Positions 37,095 through 48,244 of a DNA stretch of 64,000 bases are shown piece by piece. Numbering within the stretch: position 1 is the stretch's first letter; each line of letters begins with the position of its first letter. Source of the stretch: Orbilia blumenaviensis (Eukaryota; Ascomycota; Orbiliomycetes; Orbiliales; Orbiliaceae). A model generated the notes under the pieces. It searched no databases. It worked only from the letters and a program-made list of their open reading frames with translations, and was not told the DNA's origin. The position numbers were made by a program, and so were the translations under genes. Location: contig JAVHNS010000023.1 in NCBI GenBank assembly GCA_036872755.1, positions 1 through 64,000 on the forward strand, written 5' to 3'.

Positions 37095-37330
37095 TTAGTT
37101 TTTGCATGCAAAATGGTCACGTGACACATACAAAATCTGACTTCAAATTAATAAATTATTTTTTAAATTTATTTTAATTATTTTAATTTAATTTAGTTTT
37201 TGCATGCAAAATGATCACGTGACACATACAAAATTTGACTTCAAAATTCAAAAATTATGTTTTTAATTTATTTTAATTATTTAATTAAATTTTTAGTTTT
37301 TATATGCAAATTGGTCATGTGATTCATACA
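37095..37330 (+). repeat. Three ~99-bp tandem units in H6
   Basis: TTTTTGCATGCAAAATGGTC followed by ACGTGACACATACAAAATCT starts near 37098, 37197 and 37297 (the third is mutated to ATATGCAAATTGGTCATGTG). Each unit holds two palindromes, TGCATGCA and TCACGTGA, as expected of protein-binding sites. Confidence 0.75.
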
Positions 37331-37659
37331 GACACCATTTTTTATTTTATTTTTATTTTTATTTTTATCTTTATCTTTATATTTATTTAATTTAATTTAA
37401 TTTAATTTAATTTAATTTAATTTAAATTTATTTTTTTAATTTTATATAACTTTATATAGACTATATACATTAATTAAATATAAAATAAAAATAAAATTAA
37501 TTTAAATATTTTTATAATTATTTTAATTATTAATTTAATTATTAATTATTATTACATAAGATTAATTATTATAATTATTATATTAATTTTAATATTAATT
37601 ATTATATTATTAATTTAATTATTATTTAACTCTTATTTAATTATTATTTAATTATTATT

Positions 37660-38594
37660 CATCAGGAAAAAAACACAATTTTATTGTGCTTTATCCTACC
37701 CATTTTAAGATATTTAAAGTATTTTAAAATTTAAGGAATATTATCTTCTAAATAAAGATTACTTTATAAAATAAAAATTATTTTATAAAATAAAAACTGT
37801 TTTATAAAATAAAAGTTTTGGCATTTTATTTTTATAATAGATTTTAATTTTAAATTCAAAATAAAAAAAATAAAAAAAAATAAATTTTTGAATATGCTAT
37901 TTAATATAATTATTATTTAAATTTATTAATTTTAATATATAATAGAAAATTTATAAAATTTATAAAATGTAAGTTATTTTTATCATTTTTATTTTAATGT
38001 TGAATTAATAATAAAAATAATAAAAATAATATAAATAATAAAAATAATAAAAATAATAAAAATAATAAATTAAAAAAAAAATAAAAAAAAAATAAAAAAA
38101 TAAATTAAAAAAAAATAAAAATAAAAAAAAATAATAAAAAAATAAAAAAATAAATAAAAAAATAAAAAAATAAAAAAATAAAAAAATAAAAAAATAAAAA
38201 AAAAAAAAGAAAAAAAAAAATGCTAAAGTTATTTTTGTATTTAATTTTTTTTTTTTTTTTTTTTTTTTTAATTTTTTTTTTTTGTGGTGGTGGTGGCAGT
38301 GAAGACAAAAGGATTAAGTTTTTTTTAAAAAATAAAACAAAAAAAAAGTATTTATATTTTTATTTTTTATTTATATTTTTTTATTATTTTTAAAAATTAA
38401 AAATAACAAATAATAATAAATAGAAAATTAATATAATTATAATATAATAATATAAAGAATAAAAAAATTTTTAATATAATATTTATTATATAATGGGTTA
38501 TAATAGGCTGCGATGAGCTGCAATGAAGTGCAATAAAACGCGATAAAGAATTTTTTATCGAATAATATTAAAAACATGTGTTTTTTTCCTGATG
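37660..38594. mobile_element. TIR element T1 (935 bp) inside H6
   Basis: Both ends carry the perfect 18-bp inverted repeat CATCAGGAAAAAAACACA. TTTAATTATTATT lies directly outside both ends, but the target is itself repetitive, so the duplication length is uncertain. Near the right end lie four decamers at 38507-38546 (GCTGCGATGA, GCTGCAATGA, AGTGCAATAA, AACGCGATAA) and a CGATAAA/TTTATCG hairpin. The middle is a long A-rich/T-rich tract. It has no transposase gene and looks like a MITE. The superfamily is not recognised. Confidence 0.8.
38010..38285. repeat. A-rich then T-rich low-complexity tract in T1
   Basis: AATAAA-type repeats at 38010-38215 are followed by a nearly pure T tract at 38246-38282, able to pair with each other. 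The open frame read across it is low complexity only. Confidence 0.85.
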
Positions 38595-39525
38595 TTTAAT
38601 TATTATTTAATTATTATTTAATTATTATTTAATAATTATTTAATTATTATTTAATGATTATTTAAAATAAATCTATATTAATATTTTATGATATATTTTA
38701 ATAATTTAATTGATTATTATATAAATAATTATAATACATTATATTATTTTAACTATTATATATTAATTTAATTAATATAATTATTATATCTATACTTTTA
38801 AAACAAAATTAAATATTAAATAATTAAAAATATCAATTCTAGTATATAATATTAATTAAATTTTTATAAATTTATTATAATAATTATTATTTAATAAATA
38901 TTAACAATATTTTTATTTTAATTAAGTTATAAATATATAAATATTCATCATAAAAATATATTTTATAATTATTTTAAATAAATTTATAAATTATTGTTAT
39001 TATAAACATTTTAATTTTAATTTTATTAATTTACTTAAATTATTGGGATTATTTTAATTATTTCAAATTATAATATAATTATCTTTATTTAAAAATTTAA
39101 TTTTACATTTAAGTTTATTTAAATTAAAATCTAGTTATAACAGGACAAAAATAATATAATAATTATATAATCAATATTTTATAACTATTTAAGCATTATA
39201 AGTAGAATAATAAAAAGAATAATTATAATAATAGTAAACTTATTTATTTCTATAATGAATTGAAAGCAAAATTATAATAATTAATATAATTATTAAATAA
39301 TAATTATTATAATTGCAAATATATAATAGGAATTTATTTTATCATTGCTTTTTAATTATTTTTATTTTCAAATTATGAACTGAATATAATTTTATAATAA
39401 TAATATAAATTAATTTAATACAACTTTATTTTTATTTTATTATAAAAAATATGTTATAGAAATTATTATCTATATATGATCAAGATGTGGCAGTCGGGTT
39501 TGAGTGCTGCGTAGCAGCCTCCTAG

Positions 39526-40293
39526 TTATTATTTAATAAATAAAATAACTTAATTTATAAATTTTATATTTTAAAAAAGAAATATTATATTATATATTAA
39601 AATATAAATTTTTTATTAACAAGAAAATATAATTTTTTAAATATATTTATATAAATATAATTAGATTTTTTAAAATTACATTTTTATATAAATAAGATTT
39701 AAATTTTAAAATTATAGTTATATAAATATAAGAAAATTTCTATGAATAAAGATTTAAAAATTTTATTTTATAAATAAAATAAAATTATAAAATATATAAT
39801 TAAAATTACATAAAAATCAATATCTATTATATTTATTTAACTTAAAGTATTTTTTATGGTTTATATTATAAATAATTAATTAATTATTTTAAATTTTATA
39901 TTCTTATACAAATAATTTGTTAGTTTAAAAATAAAATATAACTGTTTATAGTTATTTAAATATTTTATATATATTATTATATTTAAAAAATAAAAATAAA
40001 AACTTTTGAATCAATATTATATATAAAAAGAGATTTTTTTTAAATTATATAATAATTCTTAAATAAAATAAAATTTGAAATTTATAAAAATATATAATTT
40101 TAATTATATAAAATATTATATTTATTAAAAACTTTATAGTTATAAAAAAACACTTTAATATATACTTTACTAATAAATAATATTAATTGTTCTAATGGTG
40201 TGTACGTCGTAGGTAGTATGCAGGATGCATACTATCTACTATCCTTAAAATAACAATCTCTATTTAATTATGTAGTGAATAAGAAACTTAGTA
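39526..40293. other. AT-rich stretch with one GC-rich hairpin
   Basis: No gene. The only feature is the hairpin at 40209-40239, described separately. Confidence 0.5.
40209..40239. other. Hairpin with 14-bp arms and GGA loop
   Basis: GTAGGTAGTATGCA, then GGA, then TGCATACTATCTAC. The arms pair except for one position where a G faces a T, as a C-to-T change would leave. It lies 55 bp outside the H7 end. It could be the end of another element; function unknown. Confidence 0.7.
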
Positions 40294-41203
40294 CTAGGAG
40301 GCTGCTGCGCAGCACTCAAACCCGACTGCAGCATCTTGATTTTAAATGAATATATCATAATCAATATAGGCATTAATATACTGATATAATAATTAATATA
40401 AAATATGATAACTAATATAATAACTAATATAATAATTAATATAATAATTAATATCATAATTAATATAATAATTAATATAATAACTGATATAATAATTAAT
40501 ATAATAACTGATATAATAATTAATATAATAATTAATATAATAACTAATATAATAATTAATATAATAATTAATATAATAACTAATATAATAATTAATATAA
40601 TTTTTATATGTATCATATGACGATTTTCGATATTAAAACTACTTTTTATTTGATTTTTATTTAATTTTTATTTAATTTAATTTAATTTTAAAAATTTTAT
40701 AACATCATTTAATTATCTGATTATGTGATTATTTTGTATGTAAAAACTAAATTAAATTAAAATAAAATTGAATAAAAATTAAATAAAAAATAGTTTTGAA
40801 ATTGAAAGTCGTTATGTGACCTGATTTTTATCAAAAGTGACAAAATTAAAAAAAATAAAAAAAATATAAAGAAAGAAAATGAAAGAATGGTGGCTCATAA
40901 AAAACTAGATAAATGATTAAAGAAAATTATATTAAAATTTTAGAGATAGAGACTTAAAGAAACAAAAATGGTGACTATAAATTTTAAACTCAATTTTGCG
41001 ATTTTCTTAACAACTTTTTGCCAAGACTTAAAATTAGTGCCAAGACCACCAAGATTTCAAAAATGTCATACAAATTTGTATGGTAAAAATAAATTTTGAA
41101 AATCTTTAAGTCGGCTAAAAACAACATATTTTTTGCCAGATCTAGTATGGATTGCGTTTTTGCGCGGAGGTTCAACTTTAACCCTCCTGCAAAGTAGTCG
41201 GGC
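40294..41203 (-). mobile_element. Helentron-like element H7 (short type, 910 bp)
   Basis: Read on the minus strand it starts GCCCGACTACTTTGCAGG (41203) and ends TGCTGCGCAGCAGCCTCCTAG (40294), with A on both sides of the plus strand. An AATTAATATAAT/ACTAATATAAT array fills 40380-40602. Open frames in the array and at the 5' end are not genes. Confidence 0.9.
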
Positions 41204-42947
41204 ATAAGCCAAGTTTTGCGATATACAAATTACAAACTATTTTTTATAAATAATATTATTTTATTTTATATATTTAATACTTTAACTCAACTTTTAATTT
41301 CTAAATATAAAAAATTTAATAATTAGATTTTTAAAAATATTTAAATTATTTATAATTTATAAAATTTATTTTAATATATTAATTAAATATATATTTTTAA
41401 AATAATTTATAATTTATATAATTTATCATTATATTTTTAATATAATTTAATTTAATATATATTATAATTTGTTAATTTAATTTAAAATTTAAATTTTAAT
41501 TAACAGATTATTATATATATTAAATATATATTTTAGATTTTAATATATTTTATTAAATTATATTACTTTATTATAATTTATATAATATATTCTGTGTATT
41601 AATCTGAAAAAAGAAAAAATAATTTATTTAGTATATTATTTGTTAATAAATAATTAATTTATAAAGATCTGATTTTCTATTTAATTTATTATAGAAATTT
41701 CTATTTTTTTTTTTATTATTTTAATTATTATAAATTAATTACTACTATTTACTTTATAAAATAGTTCTATAATCAATAATATAAAATTTTTATTTTCTTA
41801 AATATAAAGTATATTATTATTAATATGATAATATATTTTTATAAGATATTATTTTAATTTTATTTTTTAACTTTGCTGTATAAAAAATTTAATTATATTT
41901 TATTTTTTATTGATTATTTTACATAATATAAAAATTTTTTTCTTTTTTTTTTTTCTTTTCTTTTTTTTTATTTCAGTTTACCTTAACTTTCTCTTTTATA
42001 GTTTATTATTTTATAAAATATATTTTAATAAAAATTTTATTTTTTATTTTTTTATAAACAAAATAATTGTTTTTACTTATATTGTTTATCTAATTATTTT
42101 ACTTATTAATTTTATTAATATTTAAATTAATATAATTTAAAATTATAATCATGATAATAATAAAATTTTTAAATTTCCATATATTAATTTAGAAATTGAT
42201 ATTATTATTTTATTTTATATTTTATATGAAATATAAAATCCTCTTTGTATATATTATATAAATCTTTGTTCTTTTATTAAATTAATTATATTTTAACTTA
42301 TCAATGCAAAATTAACGGCAAATTTAAAAATAAATTATTTTAAAATTTTCATTTATAAATTAAAATTAATAAATTAAATTTATAAATATTTTTAAATAAA
42401 AATTTTAATATTAAATTTTTTTTTATTATTTTTAAATTCATTAAAAATTTATAAATTAAAATTTTAAAAATATTTTTAAAACCAATTTCTTATAATTTAC
42501 AAATTATAATTTTAATTTTAATTTCTATAATTTTTTTTTTAACTTTCCAAATCTAAAAATTATTTTTTTCTTTATATTTTATTAATTATAATTCTAATTA
42601 TCATTATTTTATTATTATTATTATTTGTAATTCTTCTTTTTGTTTTTTATTTACTATTATTTTAATATAATTTATTAATATAATTATTATAATATTAATA
42701 TAAATATTATTATAAATAATTTAAATATTATTTTTATAACTATAAATAACTATATTAATTTAAATTAAATATATTATTTGAATTATATTTATAATATTAA
42801 AAAAATTTATTTTAATTAATAAGATTATAAATATATTTTAAAAAACTTATTAATTTAAAATAAATTTATTAATTTAACTTACAATAAATAAAAAATTTAA
42901 AAGTTTTTTGTAAATTTTTTTTATTTTATAATTTTTAATTTTTATAT

Positions 42948-42979
<32 letters not shown>

Positions 42980-44367
42980 ATAATTTAAATTTTTATTTTA
43001 TTTTTTGTAATTTAATTTATAATTATAATATATTTTAGTAATAGTAAATATAATAATAATTTAATAAATATATTTACAATTATTTTAATTATAAATTTAT
43101 AAATTAAACTAAGTTTTTATTTACTTATTTATTCTTTTATTTAAAAATATTAAACATTAAAGTACTTAATATATTATTAATTATTAAAACTTTTATACGT
43201 TTCAATAATTTTTTAATTATTATAACATAAAAATATAATTTTAATAATTTTTTAATTATTATAATATAAAAATATAATTTTAATTAAAATAAATAATTTT
43301 AATTTATTAATTATTCCACAAAATAATATTATAAATAAAAATAATTTATATTTTAATTTTTTTAATTAAACTATTTTTTTATTTATATAATTTATAATAA
43401 TAGTTTTAATTTTTATATTAAATTTTACAATAATATTTTATAATTTGTTAAATTATAATATTATTTTATTTACAAATAAAAATATATATTTTAAAATTAA
43501 TTTTTTTGTTATTTTTTAATTTACTATATTTTATATTTAATTTAAATTTATATACTTTTTTATTATTTATTTTAAATTTTTATACTTTATATTTAATTTA
43601 GTTAATGGTTAAAGTACTTTAAATCTTATTGCTAATTATATATTTAGGAATTTCTTAATTAGTTTAAAATTCGTGATAGTATAGAATGAAGTAAAAAATT
43701 GTTTAACTTTATTAATAATCAAAATTTTTTTGATAAAACATAAAATATCATTTATGTAGATTAATATTATTATTTTCTTTTAATAAAAAAATATTTATTT
43801 GCAAAAAATTAAATTCATTTAAAAAGAAAATTTTACTTAATAATTTACTTTTAAAATTTTTGTTTTATAGACTAAAAACTTATTTTAAATTCTAAAAAAA
43901 CTTTTTTAATTTAAAAATTATTATATTATTTTTATTACTCAATTTTTTATATTTTACTAAAAATTTTATAAACATTTTTTTTAAATAATATCACATTAAA
44001 AAACGCAATTTCAATATTTATTTAATATATCTCCAAATTAAAAAAGATAATATAAACTAATATTATAAATTATTTTATAATTTATTATTAAAATATATTT
44101 TATATATTTATATTTTTTAATAATTAATTTTACTTTATACTATAATATACTATTTATTATAATTTTATATTTAAATATTTATTATATATTTATCATTTTT
44201 ATATTTAATAAAATTATATATACTTCATCCCAAATCTAATTTATTTTAAAGAAATTTATTTTATTTTATATAATTTCCAACTAATTAATATTATTTAATA
44301 ATTTAAAAACTTCTTCTAAAATTCTAAATTTTATAAAAATATAAATATTTTAATTTTTTATAACATA
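41204..44367. other. AT-rich stretch with no supported gene
   Basis: About 3.2 kb of A+T with a TA run at 42950-42970. A plus-strand segment near 43660-43780 looks faintly like a decayed reverse transcriptase (INIIIFF), but I could not align it convincingly. Confidence 0.45.
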
Positions 44368-44780
44368 CTATTGAGGAAAACCGTATATCTGCCCGATACT
44401 TAACCTCTGACAAACAATTTATAAACAATTTATCAATTACCAACGTTTTTACAAATGTCTACTACATACACAAGCTTCTCCAATTAATCATATAATTAAT
44501 TTTGCACTTAAAATAACCATTTTCATAAAAATTCACATTTTATAATATAAAAAAATTATATAATTTTTAAAAGATTTTATTATTTAACTTATTAATTTTT
44601 TATTTTATTAAATACTTTTTATTTTATTAAATACTTTTTATTTTATTAAATATTTTTTATTTTATTATTTTAACAATTAATTATTAATTATTTTATTACT
44701 AATTATTTTGTTATTAATTATTTTATTATTAATTATTTTATTAACTAATTATCTTAATAATTAATTATTAATTGTTTTTA
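44368..44780. mobile_element. Fragment related to T2
   Basis: ACTATTGAGGAAAACCG resembles the T2 left end ACTCTTGAGGAAAAGC, with about 150 bp of preserved GC-containing sequence. Tandem ATTAAATACTTTTT repeats (44590-44660) and ATTATTTTATT repeats resemble the T2 satellite. The second end is not visible; copia C3 starts right after. Confidence 0.45.
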
Positions 44781-47427
44781 TTAAATGTTTTAATTAAATT
44801 ATGTTTTTAGTTGTTTTTATTATAATTATATATTTAATATATTATATATTATTAATTATTATAATTTATTTTTTAAATTTTTAAATTATTAAATTTTAAT
44901 TATAAAATTATAAATAATTTTTAATTAATTTTTTATTATTTATATTATTAATTAAATTAAAATTTAAATACTTTTTTAATAATTTTTATTACTTACTTTC
45001 CATATTTTTTAATATAAGTTTTAAAATTTTTGTGTTATTAAAATATTTTAGTATTTTATACATTGTTTTAATATGTATTATTATTAATTTTAAATTATAT
45101 TTAATTAATTATTTTATTATATAAATTAAATTTAATTTTATATAAATTAAATTTAATTTTATATAAATTATTAAATATATAAATTATTTATTTAATTATT
45201 AATATTAAGTAACAAATTTTATTATTTATTAATAATATATTATTTTTAGTAATAAAGTTTTATTTTATTAGAATTTTTATAATATTATATTAATTTATGT
45301 TATAATAAATAAAAATAAATTTAATAAATATTTACCAAAAAATAGTAATTATTTTTTTTTTCTATTTTTTTTAATAAAGATTTTTAAAAAAGTTTTAGTT
45401 TTTTTAATATTAATTATTTTATATTTAATTTTAAATATTTTTTTAATTTTAATTATTAAAATTAATGTAATAATTATTATAAATAAATTATTTATATAAA
45501 AAAAATTATAATATTATTATTTTTATTAATATATAAATTTTTATTATCTTTATATAATATAAAACTAAGTTTTTTAAAAAAATATTAATATTTATATTCT
45601 AAATTTTAAATATCTAATATAAATTATATAATACATATTTAAAATGTAAAATTAAATTTTTAAAATTTTTAAATATTTTTTTATAGTAATTTTTTAATAA
45701 TATTATATATATTTTTTTTAAAAAAATAAAAATTAAAAATATAATTTTAATATTTAATTAATATAATTTTTAATGTTTAAAAGTAGTTAATATTAACAAT
45801 AATTTAAAAGTTATTAATTTAATTACAAAAATATATATATTTAAATTAATATTAAATTAAAAGTTTTTATAAATTATTAATTTGATTTTATATTAAATTA
45901 GATTATTTTAAATTTTTATTTTGAATATTTATTTTAATATAAAAGTTTTGTCTTTAAATGGTAATTCTACTAATTTAAAAAAATTATTAATTTTATATGA
46001 ATTTAATTTTTTTTAAATAATTTTATATTAGTAATTTTTTTCAATATAATTTATAATTCTTTTATAATTTTATAATTTTCAATCAAAAATAATTTTATTT
46101 TAAAATATAATAAATATTTATGTTTTTACAATATTAATAATTTAACTATTTTAAATTATTTTAAAAAGTAAAATTTTTTTAAATTATTTATAAATAATTT
46201 TATATTTTTTAATATATTTAATAATAAATAAAATATAATTGTTATTTAATTTTTTTTAAAAAAAAAAAAAATTTTAATTTAAATTAATAAATTTGATTAT
46301 ATACTTTTGTTTATATAATTTAGAATTTATTTAAATATTTTTGTCAATATTTTTTTTATTATATTATTGGTTATTTTTATTAATAATAATTAATTTTAAA
46401 TATTTTTTGTTTATTTTGATTATTATTTTAATAATTAAATAATTAGTTATTGTTAAATTTTTGATTAAGTTATTTAATTTAGTAATTTTATTTTATTTTT
46501 TATTTTTTTTATTAATTAATTAAATTTTTAATTTAATTAATTTAATATTATTATTAAATATTATAAAAAAAAAATATAAATATTATATAAATTATGTTTT
46601 TTATATGAAAATTAATATTTTAATATAATTTAAAAATTAATTTTTAATTAAATATTTATTTTAATTTTGTTTAAAAAGTTAAATAATTTTATAAGTTATA
46701 AATAATTTTTTAATTATAAAATTTTAAAATTAATTTTAATATAATATTATAAATATTTGATTTTAATATAGTTTTTTTGGTAATGGATTTTAATGTAATA
46801 TTAATAATAATTAATTTTAATATATTTAATTAAATAATATATTTTAATTAAATTTTAATAATACAAATATTAATATAATATTATTTTTATAATATAATTT
46901 TAAATTTAGATTTATATTTTTTTTTATGAATTAAAAACCTTTATTATTTTTAGATTTATAAAAATTATTAATTAAACAATAATTATATTAATTTATTAAT
47001 TTCATTAAATTAATCTTTTTAAAAAATATTATTTTCTTTTAATTTAAAATTTTTTTATTATAAAATTTTATTTTATTTTAAATTTTATAAAAAATAATAC
47101 TATCTTTTATGTAATTTATAAATGAAATATAAATGAATATATATAATAAATTTATTATACTTTTTTTTTTAAATATTTAATATTAAATAAGATAGTTAAA
47201 AAATTTAAAATAATTTAAATTAAGAAATTATTTATATAAATTATATATAACAATTTTTCATTATTTAAATTTTATAATAAAAATTTATTTTTTAAATAAA
47301 TAATTATAATTATAATTTTGTTTTAAAAAAATATTAATAAATTTATTTTATATAATAATATTGTGGTTATAAACATTAATATATTTATTTATTTTTTAAT
47401 TATATTATTAAAATTTTAATATTATAA
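44781..47427 (-). mobile_element. Ty1/copia fragment C3
   Basis: Collinear with C1 from RNase H (minus strand, about 44945-44781) through RT and beyond. It preserves the uninterrupted H2 site near 45905. The copia RNase H ghost is well readable here (NNKKLIKNYL, ILKYFNNTKILKLIL). It is broken on the left by the T2-like fragment and on the right by H8; LTRs are missing. Confidence 0.75.
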
Positions 47428-47785
47428 CTAGGAGGCTGCTGCGCAGCACTCAAACCCGACTGCCAAATCTTAATCATATATAGAGAATAATTTCTATAAC
47501 ATATTTTTTATAATAAAATAAAAATTAATTTGTATTAAATTAATTTATATTATTAATATAAAATTATACTAATTTAAAATTTGAAAGTAAAAATATTTAC
47601 AAAATAATAATCAAGTAAATTTCTATTAATTTTAAAAATTATAATAATTCTTATTTAATAACTTTATTAATAATTATAATTTTATTTTTCATTAATTATA
47701 AAAATAAATAAATTTATTATTATTATAATGAATATTTTGATTATTATAATAATATTAAATATAAAATCTTCATTATATATTTATT

Positions 47786-47827
<42 letters not shown>

Positions 47828-47833
47828 TATTAT
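47428..47833 (-). mobile_element. Helentron-like element H8, 3' end only (406 bp)
   Basis: On the minus strand it ends TGCTGCGCAGCAGCCTCCTAG at 47428, with an A outside. The inner sequence matches the 3' parts of H2, H4 and H6, so it is long type. It stops at an ATT microsatellite (47780-47833), where the T1-like end begins. The 5' end is not in the window. Confidence 0.85.
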
Positions 47834-48060
47834 CATCAGGAAAAAACTAAGCAAACTGGGAAGCCAATATATGAAGTACTAGAAAGCAGGCAAGGACCTT
47901 GGAAAGCAATTAGTGGATGTTGAGAATTTATTAGTTTAAGTAAGTTAAATAAAACTACATCAAAAATCTTAATAACAACCAAAATTATTTTAAATAATCT
48001 ATAATTAGAAATCAACTTATAATAAATATATAATATCAGAAATTTATTATCAATAATCTA
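47834..48060 (+). mobile_element. T1-like end without visible partner
   Basis: It starts CATCAGGAAAAAACTAAGC, sharing about 14 bases with the T1 ends but not the interior. About 200 bp remain GC-containing and unmutated (AAGCAGGCAAGGACCTTGG). No second CATCAGG end is seen to the right. It could be a larger relative of T1, truncated or decayed. Confidence 0.45.
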
Positions 48061-48213
48061 AAATAATTATTATAATATATATAATTATATTTATGTTTTT
48101 AATAATTAAATTAATATTTGGATATAAGCAAACTTTAATAATCCATAATAAAATTTCTAAAGAGAAATAATAAAATTTATTAATTGTATTTTTAAATAAA
48201 TTATAAAATTTTT

Positions 48214-48244
<31 letters not shown>

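Larger units (their letters stand above)
36670..39525 (+). mobile_element. Helentron-like element H6 (long type), carrying T1
   Basis: It starts GCCCGACTGCAGTATTGCAGG and ends TGCTGCGTAGCAGCCTCCTAG, with T on both sides. Without T1 it is about 1.92 kb, like H2. This is the best-preserved 5' region, with CCAGCGCGAGGCGCGATCC, a CATAxAAATTTGTATG palindrome near 36790, and three 100-bp units (37095-37330) with TGCATGCAAAA and TCACGTGAC palindromes. It has no coding capacity. Confidence 0.9.

Noticed and set aside
40260..40620. Ile/Asn-rich ORFs on both strands (also 54738-54920)
   Set aside because: They are translations of the AATTAATATAAT arrays near the 3' ends of H7 and H9; both strands are open because the repeat lacks stops in some frames.
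43660..43780. Possible reverse transcriptase remnant with INIIIFF
   Set aside because: Flanking residues do not align with RT motifs of the gypsy or copia copies here; chance is likely in AT-rich DNA.
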